From Pithys albifrons albifrons (Eukaryota > Chordata > Aves > Passeriformes > Thamnophilidae), in assembly GCF_047495875.1 (NCBI RefSeq), contig NC_092461.1, positions 91,332,431 through 91,396,430 of the forward strand: DNA of 64,000 nucleotides, read 5' to 3'. The notes under the pieces were generated by a model that saw only the letters and a program-made list of their open reading frames with translations, had not been told where the DNA came from and searched no databases. Both the position numbers and the translations under genes were made by a program. Shown here one piece after another: positions 51,662 through 62,689 of this stretch. Position 1 is the first letter of the stretch. Every line of letters starts with the position of its first letter.

Positions 51662-53317
51662 ACACTGATCCTGGTCATAGCGGTCAGAACCTTTTCTCGA
51701 TGAGTACACCTGGGAGGTGCCCTCCTGTGGGTCAGATTCTTGCCCGTGGGAAACTGGGACTGCACTTACTCTCACTGACCTTCTTCCATTCTCCTTCAGT
51801 TCTTGTACTCGGGCTGCAAGGGCACGGGTGGGTTTCCCATCCCACCGTCCCATGTCTTCTCCATGTTTGGCCAGGAAGTACCACATCTCAGTTCGTGAGG
51901 TCTGTCCACTTCCTCTGGCTGGGGGGCGTCTGGCTCTGACTTCAGAGGTTCTCATTCGCACTGGTGCCACTTGGAGACTTTCCCTAATTTCCTCTCTGAT
52001 CGCTTTTACCTCTGCAGGCAGCGTCTTGAGACTCTCAACCAATGTCTCTACAGCAGAAATACGGGCCTGCATTGGGCTGTGGGTCATGCTTTCATATATC
52101 CGGAGCTTATTTGCTACTGCGCCCACTGTTTCATGGTTCTCTTCCCTATACATGGATGCCAGGAAATCGGTGTATTCAGCTGGCCCCGAGCGTGAAAGGT
52201 CCCACCACATATGTGGTGTGCATCTGACCTTGTCAGGGTCATTATTGGCTTGCCCACCTCTTCCAAAAAGCACGTCCATCATTGCCATCTCCCTCAGACG
52301 TAAAATTCCTTCTTCCATCGTCTTCCAAGTCTTCCTAATATGATGTTCCTGCAGGATTTCTCTATAAACAAACTTCTCTCTTACACTCGTTAGAAGTCGT
52401 GCCCAGAGTGAAAGGGGCTTTGATTCCCTCACGAACACCTGTTCAATAGCCACATCCTGGGCCAGAGCCCCCAAAAACCTGGCTTCAGCACCATCCAGTT
52501 GTAAGGTTTCACCCATAAGGTCCCAAACTCGGATCAACCAAGTCAGGATGGGCTCACCCGGGTGTCGAGCAATGTCTTTCCGCAAACTACGGAGATTATC
52601 AAATGACAATGACTCAGTGATGATCTCAGGCTCTGGGTCTGCTTGCTGTGGAGGTGCAGCAGCCCCCTCATCGTCCGCTGGATGGTCTAATTTGGTCTTA
52701 TATTTCCTTTTCTGAATAGGGGCAACTTCCATAGGCTTGGCCTGTCCTCCTGGTTTAGCCTCATCCTTTTCTCCCTTCACTGTGGCATCAGGGGTTTTAT
52801 TCTCTCGCTTTTCCCCCTTCACTGGGCTAGGTTTCTGAATGCATTCTGGAAAAACCCTGGCCCTACCTTCAAACATTCTGTAAGCCGCAGGGATACAACC
52901 TTGCAGAAAAACCATAAAGAGCAAGATATCTCTGGCATCCAGGGAGAATTTAAACATCTCAAAAGCTGTTGTAGCAGACTTGAATGGGGAATGGACAAAG
53001 GGTTGGGAGAAGAGATTCCCCTTTGTTCCTTCCCAAGGGTCCGTACTATTATCACTGAATCCCCAGAGGTAGCAGCTTAGGTTGTGGCAGGAAAACAGCC
53101 TGGAGAGCACCACCCACATGACATCCAAAGGCATCGAATTCATGGCACCATAAATCCAGAGTAAGAACTCAATAATAATTGCGGCTATTTGAGTTTTGCT
53201 CATTGATTTGTTGATAAGACTTAAACCTGCCGCTCCTTTTGGCATGAATTTGTACCAACAAAAAGCCAATATATTATACAGGATGGTCCTGATGAACCCT
53301 AAGCTCAAGACCCACAT
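51659..53317 (-). CDS. gag: ERVL-like Gag polyprotein
   Basis: The 552-codon frame starts at an ATG in strong context (GGCACCATGT) 38 nt after the primer-binding site and ends at TAG 51659-51661. Residues 2-24, 42-76 and 128-146 are strongly hydrophobic, and residue 2 is Trp, so there is no myristoylation glycine. A Lys/Glu-rich and then acidic, proline-rich linker spans about 160-235. A Trp/Leu-rich helical region at about 236-410 is the capsid-like part (PGEPILTWLIRVWDL, SLWARLL, LREMAMMDV). A coiled-coil-like helix lies at 416-448 and an Arg-rich tail at 454-517. No CCHC zinc knuckle or PPxY/PTAP late motif is present. Gag should form the particle and bind RNA, perhaps through its basic tail. 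Assignment rests on position and the capsid-like part; the N-terminal half is not recognised on its own. Confidence 0.88.
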   Translation of the reverse strand: MWVLSLGFIRTILYNILAFCWYKFMPKGAAGLSLINKSMSKTQIAAIIIEFLLWIYGAMNSMPLDVMWVVLSRLFSCHNLSCYLWGFSDNSTDPWEGTKGNLFSQPFVHSPFKSATTAFEMFKFSLDARDILLFMVFLQGCIPAAYRMFEGRARVFPECIQKPSPVKGEKRENKTPDATVKGEKDEAKPGGQAKPMEVAPIQKRKYKTKLDHPADDEGAAAPPQQADPEPEIITESLSFDNLRSLRKDIARHPGEPILTWLIRVWDLMGETLQLDGAEARFLGALAQDVAIEQVFVRESKPLSLWARLLTSVREKFVYREILQEHHIRKTWKTMEEGILRLREMAMMDVLFGRGGQANNDPDKVRCTPHMWWDLSRSGPAEYTDFLASMYREENHETVGAVANKLRIYESMTHSPMQARISAVETLVESLKTLPAEVKAIREEIRESLQVAPVRMRTSEVRARRPPARGSGQTSRTEMWYFLAKHGEDMGRWDGKPTRALAARVQELKENGRRSVRVSAVPVSHGQESDPQEGTSQVYSSRKGSDRYDQDQC

Positions 53318-53355
53318 GGTGCCACAAAATAGCAGTTATCCTTCTTTGTTTACAA
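53318..53355 (-). other. Very short 5' leader between PBS and gag
   Basis: Only 38 nt separate the primer-binding site from the gag ATG. There is no room for a separate packaging region, so any packaging signal must overlap the LTR R/U5 or gag. No obvious splice donor is needed, as no env exists. Confidence 0.7.
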
Positions 53356-53375
53356 GCCCCACACGTTGGGCGCCA
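53356..53375 (-). other. Primer-binding site, tRNA-Lys1,2-like
   Basis: TGGCGCCCAACGTGTGGGGC on the minus strand begins 5 nt after the 5' LTR end. Its first 14 bases match the known site complementary to the 3' end of tRNA-Lys1,2, and the remaining GGGGC matches after a 2-base TG insertion. Foamy viruses and several betaretroviruses and lentiviruses use this tRNA. The ERVL group was named for tRNA-Leu, so the primer type is unexpected here. Confidence 0.85.
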
Positions 53376-53380
53376 AGAAA

Positions 53381-54085
53381 TGTCTCGGTTTGAGGGGAAA
53401 AACCAAAATGTTTTACCCACAAGCAGGGGAGGGGCCTCCTCCTCAATAATCACACCACTCTTTATCAAATTTAAGAAAAGGAATTTTAATACAAGAAGGA
53501 TAACTGCTATATATATATATATATATGTAAACAGACTAGTGCAACCCACTTCCCCAACACCATAAGAGAGAAAAAAAAAAAAAACAAAAAAAAAACAACA
53601 ACAACAAAACCCAGCAGGTTTTCCTCCGGGAGAAAAGGTTATACTTAAGTGTCCTTGTCACAGCCCGCTGGCTGCAGAGTGAGTTTCAGTCCCTCTCCAG
53701 CGAAACAGACGAGCAGTGGGCTTTCAGATGGACTCAGTCTCTTCCCCCTGTGTTCCCCGTCCAAGAAGCAGAAAGGTACGAGCAACCAGCAGCAAATCCA
53801 AGGCAGGTAGCAGCACAGCAGGAAAAAGTAATCCGAAGTAGGCAGCGGCAAGACAGCCAGGGAAAACCCCAGCAGTAACCAGCAGGGCAGCCTGCCTCCT
53901 TGGAGCCCCCACTCCCCCGTTCCGCCGAGCCAAGACTGAGGAGAATATCCAAAGAAAAACCAAAAGAGACAAACCTGCCCCCACCCCAGCGATCAACAGC
54001 AGTTAACTGCTTCTTTTGTTAACCGCTGGCCTGGGCAGTTAAGTGGCAGGGGAGAGAATTTACATAATAATCCCAAACTACAACA
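53381..54085 (-). repeat. 5' LTR of the provirus
   Basis: The LTR is 705 bp with TG...CA ends and a 5-bp target duplication outside. The likely promoter is the TATA-like AAGTATAACC at 53637-53646. A pyrimidine-rich tract (T-rich on the minus strand), a TA dinucleotide repeat and ATTAAA (53485-53490) follow. That order gives U3 of about 450 bp, R of about 140 and U5 of about 85. It differs from the 3' LTR by one base plus repeat-length changes. Hydrophobic open frames in U3 lack any ATG and are not called genes. Confidence 0.96.
53637..53646 (-). promoter_or_regulatory. TATA-like promoter element in the 5' LTR
   Basis: AAGTATAACC is the best TATA-like match upstream of the poly(A) signal and at a plausible distance from it (about 145 nt). 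The (TA)n tract nearer the poly(A) signal is an alternative but would leave almost no R region. Confidence 0.45.
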
Positions 54086-54090
54086 CTTGT
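54086..54090. repeat. Target-site duplication CTTGT, right copy
   Basis: CTTGT directly follows the right LTR end ACAACA and is identical to the left copy at 47674-47678. Confidence 0.93.
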
Positions 54091-54159
54091 ACACCTTGTG
54101 CAAGGAGTGGACAGGAGGGGACGAACTAAGGATAATGCTGCTCGCCCAGGTGGAGTATT

Positions 54160-54575
54160 TTTTTTCTCAGAGTGCAAGAATGGGAAGGTGACCACAGGGG
54201 AAAAATAGCCAGTGAAGTTAGCAGGTGTCAGGTTTAAAGACAGCAGAAAAAAATTACTTTTTCACACATCAGATAGTCATTATGGAATGTATTGCCATTG
54301 GATATTGGGCAGGCAGGAAGAGTAAAAATAATTCAAAGGAAGATTAAAACAAGTTCACTGGCAGCTTATTCAGCTATCATATGCTAAAGCATAGAGACAA
54401 TATCTGGCTCAAGAAGCCTCCACGTTCCTGGTTTCCTAGCAAATCACTGAAAAGTATCTCTGTAATTGCCTTGTTCTGCTTCTCCTTCTCTAAACATCTG
54501 CTGCAGGCCACTGTCAGAAAATGCGTGTTGGGCTGGCTGGACTCGCAGTGTGGCCCAGTGTAGCAGTTCTGTGGC
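54160..54575 (+). mobile_element. Ancient CR1 LINE, 3' end
   Basis: The segment follows the 3' end of old amniote CR1 families. A 'TACTTTTTCACACATCAGATAGTCA' type region is followed by 'GGAATGTATTGCCATTGGAT'. Later comes 'AGGCCACTGTCAGAAAATGC', then 'TTGGGCTGGCTGGACTCGCAG' and 'TGTGGCCCAGTGTAGCAGTTCT', which correspond to the well-known final block of these elements. It is heavily diverged and non-coding. The provirus lies about 70 bp upstream, in older DNA beside this element. Confidence 0.72.
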
Positions 54576-56324
54576 TCACACTAAGGGGCCGAGGCTATCT
54601 CAGCCTGCACACCACCACTGAAGTGACAGGATGCAGAAAGGAGTGCAAACTGCACCCTAATTAATAGTGATGCAGGAGCAGCTCTGGAGGCACTGTGCCT
54701 CCCCAAGACATGACAACTCCCAGAACTGGCACGGGAGTGATAGGGCTCTACCCTATCCCTAGAGCATAGCTTGTTGCTTGATGCCATAGTTTAGTACTAA
54801 GTATGCAAGTGCATTTTCAACATAGCTGGTGGCAGAAATTGCACTTCTAAGTTGTCTGGTGGATTTATATGCTTAAAGGATTATGAATTACTGCAAACCA
54901 GTACCATTTGCAATGTTTTGCTTTCTATCTTACAGATCCAATTACTTGAGGGTGTATTTGATTGTATATGTAGTTAGAATAGAGGTCTGCTCTGGTTATT
55001 TTACATTTTCATTACAGTAAGTTAATACAGAAGCAGACCTCAGTCTAACAGATTCATGCTAAATTTCAGCAGTATTACTTAACTGAGAAAAGCTAAGTAT
55101 ATGAGTAGGTAAAGAGGTAAAGAATTAAGGACAGATCTCAGCAAAGAGGCATCTCTAAGGATGGAACCACACCACAAATAAACAAATCTGGAAGGATATA
55201 AACCACACCTAATCCTGCATGAATGGCAACAATTGTTTGTGCTAGAGCACTCACACAACCAGATTTGAACAAACAATTTTTGGGATAGGAAACAGAATCT
55301 ATTGTACATATTATTGTCCAGGTAAACATGAAAAGACTGCCAGCTTTACTTGAATAAGCCGCTCACATGATCTCATCGGGAGTTCAAAACATGTGAAGTG
55401 TGTTTGCACAGAGCTGCTCATTCTGGTACTAACCTGGAAGATGCATGTAGCACTTATCGTGCCATGAAGGTAAGAAAGGAATGAGCACACAATGTGAGCC
55501 AGACCACAAAAATTGGGACTGGAGATACGGGAGAACGCACAGACCTTTGCTCCATCTGCATTCCAGACAGACTGAAATCTCAAATGTTATCTCAGGGATC
55601 AGTTGTCCTGTACCAATACCAACCTGTGTCAAACTTTATATCACAAAAACTCAGAAGTAGGGACTTCTACTCTTCTCTAGTTTTCATATGAGAATTAGCA
55701 CAGGGCATACCTGAACAGCTGGAGTGAGCAGGGTGCACTCCAGTATGTCCTCTATGGGTTAAGAACAAATGCAGCAGACAGGTATGACACACAGCATTGA
55801 ACAACTGCAATAATTTTCACTGAGAAAAACCCAGTCAAAACCACACAGAAGGAGAAGGAATCCTTTCAGACTCCCAGTAGGATCTATAGAATTAAGGACC
55901 AAGTTTTTCCAAGCCATCATTTACTACACTTTGGAAAAATTACTACGTGGCAGAACTGGGACAATTCTTGCATAACTAGCAAAAGGGGATGTTTTCTGTA
56001 ATTGTGAGCAAGCAGAAACATGAGGTATTTTGGTAACTGTATTCTGTATATTTTTGTATTCCCAAGTAATACCATCAATGTTTTGTCTAGCTACTCAGAC
56101 CAGCTGTACCTCTTTCCTGACCTGCAGAAGCTTCTGCCTAACAGGTTCTGGTTTGAATTACTTCAGCTTGACAGCTCTTCAGAGTACCTGTCTCTCTTCA
56201 CAAGCTATTCATACAGGTCTGTAAACAAGTGTGGCACAAGTAAATACTTGCTGGTTATAGAGAAGACAAAGTCTTTTTGGAGATGCATAGTAATAGGACA
56301 AAATGGCAATGGGTACCAGTTGTA
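54576..56324. other. No recognisable gene
   Basis: Unique AT-rich DNA. Open frames are under 100 codons and unremarkable. No transposon ends were recognised. Confidence 0.5.
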
Positions 56325-56556
56325 ATAAGAGAAGTTTCAACTGGATCCAAGAAAAAAAACTGTGTGATGAGGGGGCGTCAAATGCTGGATCGGGTAACCT
56401 GGAGAGGATGTAGAACCTCAGTTGTTAGAGGTATTCAAATACCCACTGGACAAGGCCCTAAACAACCTGCTGTAACTTTGGAGATGGTTCTACTTAAGCT
56501 GGGTGTTGGACTAGAGACCTCCAGAGGTTCCATTTTTTCCTGAATGATTCTGTAGG
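56325..56556 (+). mobile_element. CR1 LINE, 5'-truncated 3' end
   Basis: Blocks in CR1 order are 'AGTTTCAACTGGATCCAAGA', 'AATGCTGGATCGGGTAACC', 'AGAGGTATTCAAATACCCAC', 'CTGGACAAGGCCCTAAACAAC', 'GGGTGTTGGACTAGAGACC', 'TCCAGAGGTTCCATT' and a final TGATTCTGT-like end. It is a diverged, short, non-coding copy, typical of CR1 in birds. Confidence 0.85.
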
Positions 56557-59500
56557 ACTCGTAAATTTGCATCAAATAAATGCATTTTTGTAACTAATTA
56601 CTAAAGGAGACATTTTGTTACTAAACAGGGAAAAAAAGTAAATGGAACAAGTTCATGTCCTTTAAAGAGTGCAGAGGAGGCCATACAATTAGAGTGAGTA
56701 CCAATGTTAATGAGGAGAAGGAATCATATGAACACAAAGCTGCAGTTACAAAGCATAGTAGTATTCTTGTGAGAGCCCAGGGTAAGGCTGTGCTTGTAGT
56801 TATTGAGCCGGAGAAATATAATATGGGTGTGTACAACTGACTGTGCATGGAAACCACACTGCACATGCAGCAAAGGCTTTGTTACTTTTGTGAAAGCAGC
56901 CATTCTTTTGCATATGTTCCCACTCCAAACTTAATATCCATTTGCTGAAGATACAGTCTGTAGTCTTATGCATTCCACCACTGAATCACCAAAAAGTCTG
57001 GCCATTAGGTAGACAAAGCCCTTTAAGCAGTCTGTCCAAATTTATACTTCAAGAGTGGTAAAGCACCAACTATAAGTTCAACTGTCATTTGTTCTGGTTG
57101 TTATGAACATTCAACATAATTCTCCCCAGTGCAAGAAAGATTTTGACAAACTGCTGCAAGGTCAGTGGAGGCCCACTAAGACAAATGGGGAGAGTTCCCA
57201 GAGCTACAGATGACGAAGATGAGAAAAGCTTAAGCAGTGCCAGAACCACCCTCCAGTACCCCATAGCTTGGTGCCCCCACACTGCCAGATTGCTGTGCTA
57301 ATCAGAGTCTGAGTACCTTTCCTAACTGCAAGAGTTTCCTTAGTCATGTTCATTTTTTCTTTCTCTAGTTATGTTTCAGATGGCCCTTGGTCATTGGCTG
57401 CATATCCACTGTGTCCGATCAAAACTGGCTTAGATCACCTCAAAAGACTGCAATGATTAGCTTCCCCTTCATGATTTTTGAGTGCTACTACTACAGTTTT
57501 ACCTTTTATCCCTCCTCCCCTTTCTGACACATCATCTCTATTTTTTCTCAAAGGTTTCAACACAGAGTGGCAAACACAGATTCAAACCTTTTTAGCCCAG
57601 GGAAGAGAAGGGAAGGTTGCAGTCTCAATGTACAGTGTCTGCTTCACATAGCAAAATCAATAGGGAGGAGAATAAAGGAGAGTTTTCCCCATTACTTAAA
57701 GAGGAATTTCTAGTTTGCTGTAATCAGTCCTTGTTGATTAGATATAAAATGTAGATACTGAAAGACACTACTTTCCTAGTTCCAAAAACTCCAGGAGCTC
57801 TCAAGATGTAGAGAGGGTGCCACAAAAAGTAAGAACAAAAATCAAGGGATTGTGCACAACTTACTTGCTAAATCTACAGCAACTGGGAACACTGCCAGAC
57901 CAAACTGCTCCAATGAAGAGAGGCATTTGCCACAACAAACATTCCACTCCACATCCTGGATCACACAGTTTTAAAAAGACACATTTGAGCAGCAAGTAAA
58001 ATGCAATGACGATATAAAATTTAACATCGACAGAGAGGAATCTTTCAGTATCTGCCAGTCTTTTGAGTGTCAAACACAGGGGGAAAAAATCAGAGAAACT
58101 TAAACTACGCTTTTTGCTTTCCACTGTTTATGATGAAATGACTTATGCAGAGGACAGATACTGTGAATATGTGAGCTGTGCTATGACCAGCTGGCCTATT
58201 TTGGATTTCAGCCGCAATACACAGATGGAAAGTATGTTTCTAGATTGCATGATTTCTTTTTAAAATCTGCTTTTTTTTTTCCTTTTATCAGCAATTACTG
58301 AGGTTAAGGAGAAAGTGTGGTATTTCCTCTGAAGCTTAAAGAAATTTAAAGATCATTCAAGCACCATTTTCTGAATGTTTTTCTAGAGACCTCCACATTT
58401 TGTAACCCTGCTGCTGAAATCTCAAACAGGTGACAGAAATTATATGTTATTTCACAGCTTGCCCTATGGAAAAGGCATGAAAAAAGTCAAATGATTTGAC
58501 AGAGAAATATGAAAGCTACCATGTGTATTTGCTGTCTCTGTCAACATGAGATACGTTGTTTGGGCAGGAGTCTTTCATTATCAACACCACAAGGAATATA
58601 AGGAACTGGAGAAAATAGAAAGTAGGACCATTCTAGGTGCCTTGCAGCATTGCTAGAGTCAAGTTGTCAAAAACAATCTCTCTTCCTCTGCAAAATCAAT
58701 TTGCATACAAACTGCACAGGCTGAATCAGTCCTCTCTTCTTGGAATGTTGCAAGGCAACATTTCTGGATTAACTTCCATTAATCATTCCTGGATCCCAGC
58801 ACTTTTCTTTCTCTTAAACCCATACACAAAACTTCACCAACTCACTCAAAATGATGTCTTGCTACAGATGACAATTGCTATTGCCCTATTTTGGACTTCA
58901 CTGTTTATAGGGACATATTATCAAGTAGGTGTAGTCCTTCCAAAATGTTGTGCCCACACACAACTAAACCAGGATACTATAAGTGATAATGGGAAAAGGA
59001 GAGGTTCCAGACATACCCATACAGCCTGCTGATTTCTACTCTCCTTCCTTCAAGAGATGATAACTAGGAAGCTTCCCAAAACCAAGAAGCACAAAGTTGT
59101 ATCTCTATCTTTCCTAGGAGTCCTCTGCAAATTCCAAAGGTGACAACTGCCTTATAATCTGCATGTGAAGGCAACTGAAGCTCACAATTTTATGTTTTCC
59201 TTACTTAAGGAAGTCAAAGAGCCAGCTTGGGCCTCAGTAAATGAAGACTAAACCTGGCTAAAGATAATTACTTCTGTAACTGGCCTCCACTTACATTCAA
59301 TCCAGGCTTTATAACACTGGTCAGGTAAGGATTGTTAAAGCAGTATTTTATTCAAAAAACCTGAAGGTATACTAAGCACAGTCACCTGCAGATGAAACAG
59401 GTACATAAATAACATGATTTTATTTTAGAGAGAGAAAAAAACACAACTCCCTGCATTCCCCTGTTCCCCCCCTGCCCACACACAAAGCACTCTAAAGCCA

Positions 59501-61640
59501 TAGTATTTTTATTCACCCATAAACAAATCAGTGGTTTAGCTCTCTTCTTGTACTGACGGGAAATGGTCTTCTGTGACCTGGAAAACTCAGAAAGTTTCTG
59601 GACAGATACATCCACATTTCTGGGTTGATTTCTTTATTTATTCTTTAAGGGAAGCCTGCAAACATATTTTGGCATAAGACTTTGGCCCTCCCATCAAATA
59701 AAAAAAAAACCACATTGTAAAAGGTGTATTTTTGGGATCCACAAAATGATCTCTAGAGAGCTTCATAATAAGTCATTTTCTCTTTCCTTGCAGATTGTCC
59801 ATAAGGCAGCAAAGAAACCTTTTGTAAATAAGCCTGTGCTGTAATGTTTTATCATGCACGATGTTCATGTATTTTTACTGATTTAGTACTGAGGAAGAGT
59901 AGCAACTGACCTAGAGAAAACAACAGCAACAAAAAAGAGTTCCATGTGATAGATAACATCCTTATATACTCTGTAATAGTGCATTGCAGTACTCCCCATG
60001 TGGCAGCTGCCTTGTTGGACAGACAGGCTCTCTAAAGAGGGGAAGACAGTATAGCCATAGCCACAAAACCCAAATATATTTGATTAAGTCATATACCAAC
60101 GAGTACCTTTCCTGTTAAATCAGATTCAAGTCTGTTTAAATAATATGACAGAATTTTTGCCTCATGTCGATGCAAATAGGCAGTGTTCCAGATATCTCCA
60201 CTGAGAATATCATTTTAAAACTGGGCAAATGAATAAAAGGAAAAGCCTCTTGAATAGTTTTAATTTTCTAGAATTTGCCAAGGCTGCTTACTGCTAGGCT
60301 ACTCTCCCTGCAGCCCTATTTTTTTGGACAGAGAGTCCAAGCCCCCTGGTTTCTTCAAGCCTTCTGCCTTGTAAGTATTATGCCTTTAGGATGGGCAACA
60401 ATACACAATTATTTGAAACGTCAGAACAGAACAAGACAATAGACATCTAGAGTATCAGGTATCAATGTCTCATAGCAAACCATTTGCAACTAACCCTTAT
60501 AAAAGAAAGGTCAGAGAAAAATTATCTTTTAAAGCACACAATAACAGGAATTTTTCTTTAATTCATTCAGTTTTGTAATTCAAATTTTCTTTAATTCATC
60601 TCAGAAGAGTTAAGAGAGCCCTACTACAAAGAGGAACAGTTTCTCAAAAGAGTTTTCCTTTCCTCACATCATCTTATAGACATATCTGTTGATTTTTATA
60701 CCTAAAATTATTTTTAAACTTCTTAGCAGAACATTTAGAAGTATTAGAGGTCTAGTACCCTAAAGCTTTTTCCTAAAGTTACTCCAGTAACTCTTATGTT
60801 TTGAGAAGTATTGAGGTCAAGGTAGTTTGAAAGGGTTGTATTTTCCTTGTGCATCGTCAACATACTTGCTTTTAAGATTTGAGTTAACAATGAGCAAGAC
60901 AGCCCATTAATGGACAGGAACCTATTTCTGAGTCTCCGTTAGTCAGGTACATATAGGAGCTCTTCAATGTGAAGAAAAACCAATAGATGTTTCTAGTTTC
61001 CAATACCTGTATCAATAGGTATTTGTGGTATTTCCCTTTAAAGAACTCAAGTATCAAAGAAGGATTTGAGTCAGCATGTAACATTCATCCCAGGAATATG
61101 ATCTCCTGTGGACTTATGTATAAGGTTAAACAGAGGGAAATAGAAATTAAGAAGTGATAAAGAAATTAAGTCAAAGTGCAAGGCATATGTTTCATGTTGA
61201 TGCCAGTGTGATGTGTGTTTGCTCTCATCTCTGTATGAGCTGCTTGGGAGCTGTAGCAAGTGACTGTGAAAACCCTCAATATCAACTCCACCATCTTCCC
61301 ATCCACTGAAAATGTAATCATTAGTCATATTTTAGTCTATTAGTCCTGCTATCACCATATTGTTAACTAACCTGGAACCGAAATGAACAGAGGGGGTTGG
61401 GTTGGTTTGGGTTTTTTCTGCAGAATACATTTTGAAATATTTTAAAATACTCACTTTCCAGGTAGTTCTTTCATTTCAAATAATTCAAGGTGACATAAAC
61501 CTTACAGCCAGCATTTGCACAATGCTCGAGTTTTGGCACTCAGTAAGCTTTGTCCTGCATGCAGCACGGAACACAAAATACACCCCAGATCGTGCTCCTG
61601 AGGTTTCCCTTTTTGACCCTGACACCTCCATCTCTGCAGT
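56557..61640. other. About 5 kb without a recognisable gene
   Basis: AT-rich unique sequence. Open frames reach 131 codons (58637-59032 plus) and match nothing known. No repeat of note was seen. Confidence 0.5.
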
Positions 61641-61840
61641 CTCAGGCAGATGTGCTCTCCTGGGGCCAATCCCGCCGCACAAGCCCCTCTTTCCTTGCAG
61701 GGTTCCTCCCGGAGCCGGCTGTCCTGCATCCGCCCGCAGCCCGTCGGAAGGTGGCACCATGGAGATGCGGCTGACAGCGATGTCCCCGGGCTCCTCCTGC
61801 TCCTGCTCGGTGCCAAAGCAAAACAGCAGTTACACTTAAT
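61641..61840. other. CpG-rich patch with splice-acceptor-like and Kozak-like signals
   Basis: Twelve CpG sites fall within 61671-61811 in otherwise CpG-poor DNA. On the plus strand a pyrimidine tract ends in CCTTGCAG, like a splice acceptor, near 61700. An ATG in near-ideal context (GGCACCATGG) at about 61759 opens a 26-codon-or-shorter frame. On the minus strand an ATG-started 163-codon frame (61502-61993) also crosses the patch. Neither product is recognised. A small regulatory CpG site or an unrecognised exon are both possible, as is chance. Confidence 0.35.
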
Positions 61841-62689
61841 TTTTTCAGCAGGATCATAAAACACGAATCCCGGTTGCTGGTTGGGTGCATTATAAGTATG
61901 ACAGCGTCTCTCATAATGAAACAAAAGGAAGGAAAAAATGTTGCCGCTGCCTTCCAGTACTGGGTGGCCAAGCTGAGTGACATTATTCTCCATCTTGTTG
62001 AGAACAAAAGTTGAAGAGATTCATATTATGGCTAGTAAAAAAACATACAGAAGGGAGAAACCGGGTCAGAGTAGTAAGAACAACCATAAAAAATACAGTT
62101 TAAGTATATGTAGATAAAATTAGAAATGCCTATGTGAGATATGAGTAATGTCTTGTTATATTTCCTGTACCGGTATCAGTGCTAAGCAGATGATCAAAAA
62201 AGTTTCAGTCTGGTTGTTGAAGAATAATTAGTGATATGGGTAAATGAGACTGAGAACAGCAGCATGCTTATTATCTTTTTTCTTTCCTTTACTCTTCACA
62301 GCTGCAAGCCAATGGCTAACAGATCAGAGACAAAGACTAAAACAGGTTCTGGAGCAGGTTTTAGAGAATATATTTTGTTGATTTCAGATCAGTTATGCCT
62401 AAAAACATTCCCTGGGTCAGATATCTGTCACAAGAAGATTTGCTATTACTTTTGAGATCTCACAGAGGAGAGAGATGCCTGAGACTGAAAAAAAAAAGTC
62501 CTCATTCAGTTTCTGAAGGGAGAAGGTAGTGGTGGTGTGGAAATCAAAGACTTACCTTTGCTTCTGTTTACAGAAAAAAAAATTCTCATGAGTAAATAAA
62601 AATAAGGAAATGTGGTGTCTTAGTGGTTAAGTAGTTAATATTAATTTAGTAGGTGGAATGAGGAGTTGTGCTAAGAAGAGATTTGCAGT

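Larger units (their letters stand above)
47679..54085 (-). mobile_element. Full-length ERVL-like endogenous retrovirus, env-less
   Basis: A 6407-bp provirus lies on the minus strand with two LTRs, PBS, gag, pro-pol and a weak polypurine tract, flanked by a CTTGT duplication. The polymerase is ERVL-like (class III, spuma-related) by overall sequence and by the run of domains protease, RT, RNase H, integrase. The first two frames are open over their full length except for one UAG at their junction. Between the end of pol (48479) and the polypurine tract only about 90 bases remain, so there is no env and no dUTPase. Near-identical LTRs mean very recent insertion. Lack of env points to an intracellular, retrotransposon-like life cycle, which is inference. 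Confidence 0.96.

Noticed and set aside
53724..53996. A 90-codon hydrophobic frame in both LTRs (also 48018-48290), reminiscent of LTR-encoded accessory proteins
   Set aside because: Its first codon is TTG and there is no ATG anywhere in the frame. It is identical in both copies only because the LTRs are.
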